Positions 6,124 through 12,216 of a stretch of 13,462 bases of DNA are shown piece by piece; within the stretch, counting starts at the first letter, position 1, and every line of letters starts with the position of its first letter. Origin of the DNA: DATJJW01 sp035491935. GTDB taxonomy: Bacteria; Pseudomonadota; Alphaproteobacteria; ATCC43930; CGMCC-115725. The stretch spans positions 1 through 13,462 of the forward strand of contig DATJJW010000247.1 of the NCBI GenBank assembly GCA_035491935.1. Reading direction: 5' to 3'. A program made the position numbers and the translations under genes. Under the pieces are notes generated by a model. It saw only the letters and a list, made by a program, of their open reading frames with translations, searched no databases and was not told the DNA's origin.

Positions 6124-7302
6124 TTACTTCTTGTTCCAGCCCTGCTTGGCCAGCCAGTCGACCATCACCTTGGCGATGGCATCGCTGTTCTTCTCCTGCA
6201 TCATCATGTGGCCATTGCCATGGATGCCGAGGGTGGCCAGGTGGATGTGGTCGAGGTGTTTGACGCCGGCTTGGCGCAGATACGCTTCCGTACAGTCGTC
6301 ATAGGGCGCGTGGTATGACGCTTCCGAGGTGATCATCAGCATCGGTATCGTGTCGAGCGACACAAGCTTGCGTGCCGGATCCTTCTGCGCCCAGCATTTC
6401 ACCAGGCCCGGCGCCTTGGGCGCCGCCGCCTGCTCGAACTGCAATTGCTCTCCCGGTTTCAGCGGCGGATCGTATTGCAGCGGAATGTCGGCGAGGCCGG
6501 AGATCTTGAGCCGCGGCGAGTCCTTGAACCAATCGGGCGGCCCGACATTCTCGACGTCGTGGACCGGCGGGCCGCTCGGCTCGACTTCCAGGATGCCGCG
6601 CACCAGCTTCGGCCGGGCCTGGGCAATCGGCCAGGCGAAGGCGCCCGATTGCGAATGGATCATGATGATCGCCGGGCCGATCTTGTCGAGCAGCGCCGCA
6701 CCGGCGTCGCGCATCAATGTCTGCTGTTCGGCGAAGCTGGCGATGCTCGGCATCTGGCTGGAATAGAAATTGTCGAAGGTCGGATCACCCGGCTCGCCCG
6801 TGCCCGGCCATTGGGTGTGCAGATGGGCCTGCGGCCACATCTTGGTCTTCTCGAAGGTGGTGAAGCGCTCCTGGGTGAATTTCTGATTGGGATAGCGCAG
6901 CGGCCCATAGGCCTTCTCATTATAGGCGGCGCGGCCGCGGCCCGGCTGGTCGACGACATAGACGGTATAGCCGTGGCGCAGGAAATACTGCGCCCAGCCT
7001 TCGCGGCCATCCGGCGTGCCGGTGAAATTCGTGCCGCTCTGGAAGCCGCCTTCGATCATGACGACCGGATAGGGATGGGTCTTGTGCGCCGGGATCTGAT
7101 ACTCGGCGTAGAGCTGACCGATCATCGGGTGTTCCGGCTGCGACTGGTCGATGTGACCGCCGGCGAACAGCCAGCCTTCCTTGGCGATCTCCAGCGGCGG
7201 TTGCTTCGCGCTGCCGGCGGCGAGCGCGCCACCTCCGGCCAGCGCTGCGGCCAGGGCGAAGACGCCCGATAGAGCGACGGATTTCAATCGGCGTGACGGC
7301 AT
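6124..7302 (-). CDS. Secreted alpha/beta-hydrolase, esterase 713-like
   Basis: Predicted exported carboxylesterase with the unusual nucleophile elbow of Alcaligenes esterase 713, recognised from memory. In 392 residues there is a signal peptide (MPSRRLK, hydrophobic to about 26, cleavage near ALA 26-28), an oxyanion-side IEGGFQSG at 83-90, a DQPGRGR loop at 118-124, the nucleophile S217 in IHSQSG (not GxSxG), a probable acid E241 in VEPSGPP, and the probable catalytic H365 in GIHGNGHMMMQ. The Ser-to-Glu spacing of 24 equals that recalled for esterase 713 (S206, E230). The start at 7302 is set by GGGAGG seven bases upstream; the frame runs on for 54 codons without merit. It lies just upstream of the ABC operon in the same direction, so it may release the imported compound in the periplasm (inference). 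Confidence 0.87.
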   Translation of the reverse strand: MPSRRLKSVALSGVFALAAALAGGGALAAGSAKQPPLEIAKEGWLFAGGHIDQSQPEHPMIGQLYAEYQIPAHKTHPYPVVMIEGGFQSGTNFTGTPDGREGWAQYFLRHGYTVYVVDQPGRGRAAYNEKAYGPLRYPNQKFTQERFTTFEKTKMWPQAHLHTQWPGTGEPGDPTFDNFYSSQMPSIASFAEQQTLMRDAGAALLDKIGPAIIMIHSQSGAFAWPIAQARPKLVRGILEVEPSGPPVHDVENVGPPDWFKDSPRLKISGLADIPLQYDPPLKPGEQLQFEQAAAPKAPGLVKCWAQKDPARKLVSLDTIPMLMITSEASYHAPYDDCTEAYLRQAGVKHLDHIHLATLGIHGNGHMMMQEKNSDAIAKVMVDWLAKQGWNKK

Positions 7303-7421
7303 CCCAACCCCTCCCATATTTCTCGGGCTATGTCTCTTGGGGGCATCGCCCATATGCCCTGTCGTCGAATAATACGGGATTTCATTTCGCGCAAGATGGG
7401 TGAGCGAAGAGTGCCGAAAAC
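7303..7421 (-). promoter_or_regulatory. Upstream region of the esterase gene
   Basis: A 119-base non-coding stretch between the YgjP-like gene and the esterase gene. It holds the esterase ribosome binding site (GGGAGG), a 6-bp stem at 7341-7359 (GGGCAT/ATGCCC, 7-base loop) that may be an operator, and an AT-rich TATTAT on the minus strand at 7369-7374 that could be a -10. No well-spaced -35 accompanies it, so the promoter is unassigned. Confidence 0.3.
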
Positions 7422-8234
7422 TCAACCGTAGCGCATGAGGCGCGTGCCATGCTCGCGCAGCCACGCCCGTTGTGCCGCATGGCCGGGCGCCAATTGTTCG
7501 ACCAGCAGCCAGAAGCGGGGGCCGTGGTTCATCTCGACCAGATGGGCCACCTCATGGGCGGCGACATAGTCGATCACGGCTTCCGGCGCCAGGATCAGCC
7601 GCCAGGAGAAGCGCAGATTGCCCCGGCTGTTGCAGCTGCCCCAGCGCTGCCCGGGATCGCCCATCGTCACCTTGGCGATCTTGCGGTCCAGCCTGGCGGC
7701 CAGCACCTGCGACTTCTCGGCCAGGATCGGGCGGGCGAGCGCGGTCAGTCCCGCTTGCAGCCGGCGCGGTAGGTGCTCGGACGCGCCGCCGATCTCGATC
7801 GTCTCGTCGGTCAGGCGAAAGGGCGGGATGCCGCGCTTGGCGCCCGCGGCCACGACCAGCCGGTCGCGTCCCAGCACCGGTATGATGGCGCCCGCCTCGA
7901 AGGGGATGCGCGGCGGCATCACCCGCCAATGCTCGACGATCCAGGTCTCGCGTGATTTGAGGAACGTCATGGCCCGGGCGAGGGCGACGCCGCGTGGCAC
8001 GACCAGGGTCACGGTGCCGGCGCTGGGCGAGAGCTTGAGGGCGATATGGCGCGCCTGAGCCGAATGGCGGACCAGCACCGGCACGGTCTCGTCGGGACCA
8101 TCCGCGCGGGGTATCTGTACGGTCATCGCCACGACCGGCGGCCGTTTGACGGCCGGCGCACGCGGCTTCGGCGCCGGGGCGGTACCCAGCCCGTTCAGCC
8201 CAAGCCCGCTCAGGCGGCGCAGCAGGGAAAGCAA
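7422..8234 (-). CDS. YgjP-like zinc metallopeptidase domain protein
   Basis: Predicted zinc-dependent peptidase of the YgjP-like family (formerly DUF45), related to SprT and M48-type proteins; the cellular substrate is unknown. The C-terminal part carries the full signature: RWGSC, then FSWRLILAPEAVIDYV, the HEVAH zinc site at 227-231 with E228 as general base, and a third ligand H237 in MNHGPRFW. No signal peptide or transmembrane helix is evident, so it is probably cytoplasmic. The start is a TTG at 8232-8234 with GGAG eight bases upstream. An ATG at 8126 would give a 234-residue protein without the low-complexity Pro/Ala/Lys N-terminus and is a real alternative. It is divergent from rpmJ and separate from the esterase downstream. 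Confidence 0.87.
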   Translation of the reverse strand: MLSLLRRLSGLGLNGLGTAPAPKPRAPAVKRPPVVAMTVQIPRADGPDETVPVLVRHSAQARHIALKLSPSAGTVTLVVPRGVALARAMTFLKSRETWIVEHWRVMPPRIPFEAGAIIPVLGRDRLVVAAGAKRGIPPFRLTDETIEIGGASEHLPRRLQAGLTALARPILAEKSQVLAARLDRKIAKVTMGDPGQRWGSCNSRGNLRFSWRLILAPEAVIDYVAAHEVAHLVEMNHGPRFWLLVEQLAPGHAAQRAWLREHGTRLMRYG

Positions 8235-8296
8235 CGCTGCGGCTCCGGCTCGTTGGGACCCGCGCTTGATGCATGCGCACCCGCGCGGCAGATCGA

Positions 8297-8325
8297 TTGA
8301 CAGGCCATGTTCTCTGGCTTAGCTT
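8297..8325 (+). promoter_or_regulatory. Sigma-70-type promoter for rpmJ
   Basis: A perfect TTGACA at 8297-8302 is followed after 17 bases by TAGCTT at 8320-8325. This would start transcription about 35 bases before the rpmJ ATG. The consensus -35 fits a highly expressed ribosomal protein gene; the -10 matches only three of six bases. Confidence 0.6.
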
Positions 8326-8366
8326 CCGCGCCTTCTGAAGTCCACCTATTGCGTATCGGCCGAACC

Positions 8367-8492
8367 ATGAAGATCGTCAATTCGCTCAAGACGTTGAAGA
8401 CGCGTGACAAGAACTGCCGCGTCGTCCGCCGCAAGGGCCGCGTCTATGTCATCAACAAGTCGAATCCCCGCTACAAAGCTCGCCAGGGCTGA
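8367..8492 (+). CDS. rpmJ: 50S ribosomal protein L36
   Basis: Structural protein of the large ribosomal subunit, 41 residues, rich in Lys and Arg. MKIVNSLKTLKTRDKNCR begins it, followed by VVRRKGRVYVINKSNPRYKARQG to the end, unmistakable for the L36 family. It is the zinc-free form common in alphaproteobacteria: only one cysteine (C17) remains of the CxxC...C/H zinc site found in classical 37-38-residue L36. The start is set by homology, since the frame is open 20 codons upstream but L36 begins at MKIVNS. No Shine-Dalgarno is visible in front of the ATG. The gene stands alone with its own promoter and is followed by a long inverted repeat. Confidence 0.97.
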   Translation: MKIVNSLKTLKTRDKNCRVVRRKGRVYVINKSNPRYKARQG

Positions 8493-8502
8493 GCGGTGGC
8501 CG

Positions 8503-8531
8503 CGTTTCAGATGATCTCATCGTCTGAAACG
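8503..8531. terminator. 13-bp inverted repeat after rpmJ
   Basis: CGTTTCAGATGAT pairs with ATCGTCTGAAACG around a 3-base CTC loop, with a single G-T wobble in 13 pairs. It begins 11 bases after the rpmJ stop and its last base is the G of the GTG proposed as the NUDIX start. It could terminate rpmJ, act as an operator, or be a copy of a dispersed palindromic repeat. No U-run follows. Confidence 0.65.
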
Positions 8532-9049
8532 TGTACGCTGCCTCAGATCGCACGCTGAGCAAGCATACCGCGGCGCGGCTGGCCTATATGGTCGGCGCGC
8601 CGTTGTTGCGTCTGGGGAATCGGCTGGTGCGGCTTTGCGGCGCGCGCAGCGTCGGCGCACAGGCGGTGGTCCATCGCCTGGAATCAGGGCGCCGGCAGAT
8701 CTTGCTGGTGCGCCAGACCTATATGGACGGCTGGTCCTTTCCCGGTGGCGGGGTGAAATCCCGCGAGACGCCGATCGACGCCGTGCACCGCGAGTTGCGC
8801 GAGGAGGCGGGCATCCTGCCGATCGGCACACCCGAACTCGTCGGGGTATATCTGAATCAGTATCTGGGACTGGACGACTACGTCGTGCTCTACCGGGTGG
8901 AAGCCTTCCACAGGCAGCCATTCCGGTCCTGGGAAATTGCCGAGACCGCCTGGTTCGATCTCGACGCGCTGCCGGCCGATATCAGGCCGGCTTGCGCACG
9001 GCGAATCGGCGAGATGTTCCGAGGAGCGGCCATCTCGTCCCGTTGGTAG
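8531..9049 (+). CDS. NUDIX hydrolase
   Basis: Predicted Mg2+-dependent pyrophosphohydrolase acting on a nucleoside diphosphate linked to some moiety; the specific substrate is unknown. In 172 residues the NUDIX box is complete at 73-95, with E79, R87, E88, E91, E92 and G94 in the GX5EX7REUXEEXGU pattern, preceded by WSFPGGG. The N-terminal helix (TAARLAYMVGAPLLRLGNRL) resembles the lead segment of alphaproteobacterial NUDIX proteins of this type and argues against the internal ATG at 8588 as the start. The GTG at 8531 is the only upstream option, but it has no Shine-Dalgarno and touches the 8503-8531 inverted repeat, so the true N-terminus is uncertain. It is convergent with the ribbon-helix-helix gene. 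Confidence 0.9.
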   Translation: MYAASDRTLSKHTAARLAYMVGAPLLRLGNRLVRLCGARSVGAQAVVHRLESGRRQILLVRQTYMDGWSFPGGGVKSRETPIDAVHRELREEAGILPIGTPELVGVYLNQYLGLDDYVVLYRVEAFHRQPFRSWEIAETAWFDLDALPADIRPACARRIGEMFRGAAISSRW

Positions 9050-9050
9050 A

Positions 9051-9076
9051 GGTCCGGGTGGCTACCAGCCCGAACC
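9051..9076. terminator. Hairpin after the NUDIX gene
   Basis: GGTCCGGGTGG pairs with CCAGCCCGAACC around a CTA loop, with one mismatch and one bulged base. It begins right after the NUDIX stop and lies between convergent genes. No U-run is present. A Rho-independent role is plausible but unproven. Confidence 0.5.
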
Positions 9077-9124
9077 CCCAACACGGCAGTCGATCATGCA
9101 AGCTTGGGTTTGCGAGCATTTGGC

Positions 9125-9418
9125 TCAGTGTTCGCGTTTGTTTTCCAGGACGAAGACGCGAATGGCGCTCGATAGATTGGTCGTGCGTTCGGAATCGATC
9201 ATCTCGACCAGGCGGTTGACCGAGACGGTCCGGCGGTCGGCGATGGCCTTCAAGCCCTGCCAGAACGCCTCTTCCAGCGACACGCTGGTGCGGTGACCGG
9301 CGATGACTACGGAATGCTTGCGCATCGTTTCGGCATTCTGCCGCAGCTTCATGTTGCCATTGGCGTGGCCGACGATGGAACGGTGTCCGGTGTCCTTGAG
9401 CGTTTGCGTGGTAGCCAT
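9125..9418 (-). CDS. Ribbon-helix-helix domain protein (RHH_4-like)
   Basis: Small predicted DNA-binding or adaptor protein of the RHH_4-like group widespread in alphaproteobacteria. The domain fills residues 34-92: HSVVIAGHRTSVSLEEAFW gives the ribbon and first helix, LKAIADRRTVSVNRLVEMID the second, and NLSSAIRVFVLE the end. The N-terminal 30 residues are polar and probably disordered. The ATG at 9418 has AGGAG five bases upstream, which favours it over the internal ATGs at residues 23 and 32. It lies 50 bases downstream of the sensor gene on the same strand, with no hairpin between them, so it may belong to the sigma-factor operon; it could equally have its own promoter. The target is unknown. 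Confidence 0.8.
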   Translation of the reverse strand: MATTQTLKDTGHRSIVGHANGNMKLRQNAETMRKHSVVIAGHRTSVSLEEAFWQGLKAIADRRTVSVNRLVEMIDSERTTNLSSAIRVFVLENKREH

Positions 9419-9468
9419 GGGTACTCCTGTCGACTGGTGATCGTGAGTTTGCCTAGGGTTGCGGGTGG

Positions 9469-9987
9469 TCAGTTGCCGAGCAGCATGCGCATGGGCTGGC
9501 CCAGGCCATTCCTGCGGTCATTGACGATGCGGATGAACGCGGCACGCTGTTCCGGCGTCAGCTGCGAGACGAAGCCCAGCACGGCGCTGCCGGCCTGACG
9601 CTGGAATTCTTCCCGATTGGCCATGACGCCGGCCATCAGCTTGTCGGCACTGTTCATGTCGGGTTGGGGTTTGGCCAACTCGACCCAGAAACTGTCGGCA
9701 AGCGGCTGGGCTTTGGTGCGCATGTCGTCGAAGGCGACGCGCAGATTGGTACGAAGCTGCTGATAGGCCGGCGCCTTGGTCGGGTTCATGCCGATGGCAC
9801 GCACCAGATGCTCCATCCTCTTTTCGGGCGAAGCGGGCATGTGCGGGCCGAAGCGCCAGGCGGTCATGGCGAAACCGCCGACGATGAAGATGTTGAAGGC
9901 AAGCGACAGCGCCAGCACGATCTCGATCGGCCGGGGGCGGCGCAGGGAGGGACGGATGGTACCCACGGGTAAATCAGCTTGTGCCAT
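9469..9987 (-). CDS. Membrane-anchored periplasmic sensor with LTxxQ motif (CpxP/CnrX-like)
   Basis: Predicted periplasmic stress sensor of the heavy-metal-sensor (Metal_resist/CpxP-like) type. The 172 residues have a short basic N-terminus, one membrane span at about 21-44 (IEIVLALSLAFNIFIVGGFA), then a helical periplasmic domain ending with LTPEQR at 143-148. CnrX-type sensors bind metal through several His residues; only H49 and H60 are seen here, so metal sensing may be lost or use other residues. The ATG at 9987 overlaps the anti-sigma gene by 14 bases; an ATG at 9999 in the same frame is a close alternative. Gene order sigma, anti-sigma, sensor suggests it controls release of the sigma factor. 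Confidence 0.75.
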   Translation of the reverse strand: MAQADLPVGTIRPSLRRPRPIEIVLALSLAFNIFIVGGFAMTAWRFGPHMPASPEKRMEHLVRAIGMNPTKAPAYQQLRTNLRVAFDDMRTKAQPLADSFWVELAKPQPDMNSADKLMAGVMANREEFQRQAGSAVLGFVSQLTPEQRAAFIRIVNDRRNGLGQPMRMLLGN

Positions 9988-10540
9988 CGAGAACCGCATT
10001 GGGTGCGTCGAGGATGTCGATCGACATCTGATCCGTCGACGTGTTGATGTTCTGCTCGGCTTCGATGCCCATGTTGAAGCCGACGACCGCGATACAGGCG
10101 AGGCAGGCGGCAAGCGCCCCCCAGCTCAGCCAGACATTGCGCGGCTTCTGCGGCTGGACCGCATCCGACGACCGCGACAGGCGGAACGGCACGACCACGG
10201 CGGCCGCATCCTGGGGCGGGACAAGGGCCTGGACACGAGCCAGGAAATCGGGTGAGGGCAGGTCCGGCGGCAGGGGCGGTGTCAGGGCCACCACGTCGTC
10301 CAGCAAGGTCGGGTCGGCGGCCAGCATCGCCTCGACCGTTTCGGTGAGGGCATTCTCGGTATCGTGGGAGCCGCCTTCGGCACGACGCTCCATCCAGGCG
10401 GCGAGATACATCAGATCCTCGCCCTCGGGAAGTCCCTGGCCTTCTTGGGGGGCGACGGGACCCGAGCCGCCGGGTAGCCCTAGGGCTTTCAGGCGGTCAA
10501 AGAGGGCGCGGTCGCCGATATGAAAAGCTTCATCGCTCAT
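9974..10540 (-). CDS. Single-span membrane protein, probable anti-sigma factor
   Basis: Not a recognisable zinc-type anti-sigma factor, since there is no HxxxCxxC motif; the role is inferred from topology and position directly after an ECF sigma gene. The 188 residues have a cytoplasmic part of about 130 residues, acidic and Pro-rich in places, with helical segments such as DLMYLAAWMERRAEG and TETVEAMLAADP. One membrane span follows at about 135-157 (VWLSWGALAACLACIAVVGF), then a periplasmic tail of about 30 residues. The ATG at 10540 is chosen; an in-frame ATG at 10561 would add seven residues, and neither has a strong Shine-Dalgarno. The 3' end overlaps the sensor gene by 14 bases. The 114 bases between the sigma stop and this start hold no clear promoter. 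Confidence 0.65.
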   Translation of the reverse strand: MSDEAFHIGDRALFDRLKALGLPGGSGPVAPQEGQGLPEGEDLMYLAAWMERRAEGGSHDTENALTETVEAMLAADPTLLDDVVALTPPLPPDLPSPDFLARVQALVPPQDAAAVVVPFRLSRSSDAVQPQKPRNVWLSWGALAACLACIAVVGFNMGIEAEQNINTSTDQMSIDILDAPNAVLDGTS

Positions 10541-10654
10541 GGGGTCGGCTTTCTTACACATTCGGTTCTACGCGCGCGTTTTTTGCCGCATCCCCGCCAC
10601 AATTCAGATTCTTTGCAAAAGCAATCGACATTCGATGACATGGCCCGGATTCCC

Positions 10655-11212
10655 CTATTCCGTGCCGGGCGCGAAATGCGCGCGCAGGCGCAGCATCGCC
10701 TTGTGATGGGTACTGCGTACGGTTTGCGGATCGATGGCGAGCGCGTCGGCGATCTCCGCCACCTCCATGTCCTTTTCGTAGAGCATGGACAGCACCAGCG
10801 CCTGGCGCGGGCTTAGCAGCCCGTCCGGGATGCGCAGCCGCATGGGTTCGATCGCTTCCACCGCCAGGAAGGTCTCGGGTGTGTCATCGATATGCTGGGT
10901 CGCGACCCGACGGCGACGGATCGCGTCATGGGCGACGCTGCGCGCAACGATGGTGAGCCAGGTCGAAAGCGACGCCCGTGTCGGATCATATTGACGCAGC
11001 AGACGGTAATCATCCTTGCAGAGCCGGATGAATACGTCCTGGGCGATATCCTCGACCTCGCCTTGGGGTCCGACGACTCTCCTGACCGCAGCCAGGATCA
11101 GCCCGGCGAAACGTGTGACGAAACCATCCCACGCGGCCTTGTCGCCACCGATCAGGCCGGCAAGGTTCTCCACGTCGTCCCCTATTTTAGATATGTCCCG
11201 GCGCATCAACAT
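10655..11212 (-). CDS. ECF-family (sigma-70 type) RNA polymerase sigma factor
   Basis: Alternative sigma factor that redirects RNA polymerase to stress promoters. The 185 residues have region 2 at about 28-102 (VEDIAQDVFIRL, then YDPTRASLSTWLTIVARSVAHDAIRRRR, the promoter-melting and -10 reading part) and region 4 at about 132-180 (LLSPRQALVLSMLYEKDMEVAEIADAL, then QTVRSTHHKAMLRLRAHF, the -35 reading helix-turn-helix). No region 1 or 3 is present, as expected for ECF. The ATG at 11212 and one two codons later (11206) are both possible; neither has a Shine-Dalgarno. It heads a minus-strand operon with the anti-sigma and sensor genes and diverges from the DUF1345 gene. Autoregulation is likely, but no textbook GGAAC promoter was seen upstream. 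Confidence 0.93.
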   Translation of the reverse strand: MLMRRDISKIGDDVENLAGLIGGDKAAWDGFVTRFAGLILAAVRRVVGPQGEVEDIAQDVFIRLCKDDYRLLRQYDPTRASLSTWLTIVARSVAHDAIRRRRVATQHIDDTPETFLAVEAIEPMRLRIPDGLLSPRQALVLSMLYEKDMEVAEIADALAIDPQTVRSTHHKAMLRLRAHFAPGTE

Positions 11213-11240
11213 CGTAACGTCTTACGCCGGTAGAGAGATT

Positions 11241-11261
11241 GTCATCCCCAGGTAGGATGAC
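11241..11261. promoter_or_regulatory. Operator-like dyad GTCATCC/GGATGAC
   Basis: A perfect 7-bp inverted repeat with a 7-base centre lies 29 bases upstream of the sigma gene start, in the divergent region shared with the DUF1345 gene. It could bind a regulator of either promoter. Evidence is symmetry and position only. Confidence 0.35.
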
Positions 11262-11285
11262 CAGTCCTCTCATCGAAATTCGCCT

Positions 11286-11316
11286 ACCGGAATTCACCGG
11301 AAATTTGCTGGAAACT
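11286..11316. repeat. Three tandem ~10-base repeats, ACCGGAATT type
   Basis: ACCGGAATTC at 11286-11295 and ACCGGAAATT at 11296-11305 are near-identical direct repeats one helical turn apart. A third, GCTGGAAACT, follows at 11307-11316 with seven of ten matches to the second. Each carries a GGAA core like the -35 element of ECF promoters. They lie between the sigma gene and the DUF1345 gene and may be regulator or sigma contact sites. Confidence 0.4.
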
Positions 11317-11388
11317 CAAGCCCGCCCGCAGCCATTCATAGGGCGGACATCCACGCCTCCCGCATCCCGCGCCGTAAGGACAGCAATC

Positions 11389-12105
11389 ATGCCGAGCATC
11401 CTGCGACATATTTTGGCCGGCCATCAACGATTGCTGGTGGCCGGCATCTTCGGCGTGGCGGTGCCGCTGGTGCTGCCCGGCGGCTGGAACGTCTTCCTGC
11501 GCTGGTTCATCGGCTGGGATGCCGGGGTCACGCTCCATCTGGCGCTGGTCTGGCTGATGATGCTGCGTTCGGCCGAGGCCGACATCCGGCGACGCGCCCA
11601 GATCGAGGATGAGTCGCGCATCGTCATTTTGGGACTGTGTGTGGCGGCGGCACTGGTCAGCCTGGCCGTGCTGCCGGGGCTGCTGGGGCAAAGCGGCCAT
11701 GCCTCCTCGACGGAGAAGGCGGTGCGGCTCTGCCTCGGCGTCTATACCATCGTCGCCTCATGGTTCTTCCTGCATACGATCTTCGTCCTGCATTACGCCC
11801 ATGAATATTACGGCGCGGTGCGGGCGGAGAGCGCCAAGAAGGGTGGTGCCGGCGGCGACAAATCCGTGCCGAAGCAGCGCGGCGGGCTCGATTTCGCCGG
11901 CGACGAGCCATTCTACAACTATATCGACTTCGCCTATTTCGCCTTCACCATCGGCATGACGGCGCAGACCTCGGATACCCAGGTCACGACCTCGCCGATG
12001 CGCCGCCTGGCGCTTGCGCACAGCATCGTCACCTTCTTCTTCAATACCGGGATCCTGGCGCTCTCCATCAACCTGGTCGCGGGGCTGCTGACTGGAGGCA
12101 GTTAG
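11389..12105 (+). CDS. DUF1345 membrane protein
   Basis: Inner-membrane protein of unknown function, family DUF1345, 238 residues. Hydrophobic spans are seen at about 15-30, 43-59, 78-99, 112-134 and 207-233, with a shorter hydrophobic segment at 180-192. The conserved C-terminal block YNYIDFAYFAFTIGMTAQTSD (about 176-196, read in two parts around T187) followed by PMRRLALAHSIVTFFFNTGIL looks like a pore helix, loop and inner helix, as in one-pore cation channels, but the GYG filter is absent. The ATG at 11389 has AAGGA eight bases upstream and is preferred over an open extension of 50 codons without hydrophobic or conserved content. It is divergent from the ECF operon, sharing a 176-base control region with the tandem GGAA repeats. 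Channel function is my inference. Confidence 0.88.
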   Translation: MPSILRHILAGHQRLLVAGIFGVAVPLVLPGGWNVFLRWFIGWDAGVTLHLALVWLMMLRSAEADIRRRAQIEDESRIVILGLCVAAALVSLAVLPGLLGQSGHASSTEKAVRLCLGVYTIVASWFFLHTIFVLHYAHEYYGAVRAESAKKGGAGGDKSVPKQRGGLDFAGDEPFYNYIDFAYFAFTIGMTAQTSDTQVTTSPMRRLALAHSIVTFFFNTGILALSINLVAGLLTGGS

Positions 12106-12192
12106 GCCGGGGCGTCATTCCCAGTCCGTGAACAGGCTCGCAACATTTCTGTCATCCCATTGCAATACCGGCCCGTCATTAAGGAATGCGAG

Positions 12193-12216
12193 CGGCACAG
12201 TCCGCGGATCGTGCCG
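12193..12216. promoter_or_regulatory. 24-base palindromic operator candidate
   Basis: Outer arms CGGCAC and GTGCCG and the inner palindrome TCCGCGGA (12201-12208) share one centre, giving ten symmetric pairs in twelve. It ends 52 bases before the start of the binding-protein gene. A second dyad, ATCGTC-CT-GACGAT, lies at 12226-12239. Such extended symmetry fits a dimeric repressor or activator site. The rest of the 163-base gap (12106-12268) shows no firm promoter or terminator. Confidence 0.45.

Noticed and set aside
6445..7272. 275-codon plus-strand open frame
   Set aside because: Antisense to the esterase, whose signal peptide and catalytic motifs are intact.
7303..7464. Upstream extension of the esterase by 54 codons
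   Set aside because: It would bury the signal peptide inside the protein and bypass the good Shine-Dalgarno at GGGAGG.
9050..9124. tRNA gene in the NUDIX/RHH gap
   Set aside because: The GC-rich hairpin at 9051-9076 is a single stem; no cloverleaf, TTC arm or CCA-adjacent acceptor stem could be drawn.
11239..11388. Upstream extension of the DUF1345 protein by 50 codons
   Set aside because: No Shine-Dalgarno or conserved content; the tandem repeats in this stretch look regulatory, and AAGGA precedes the internal ATG at 11389.
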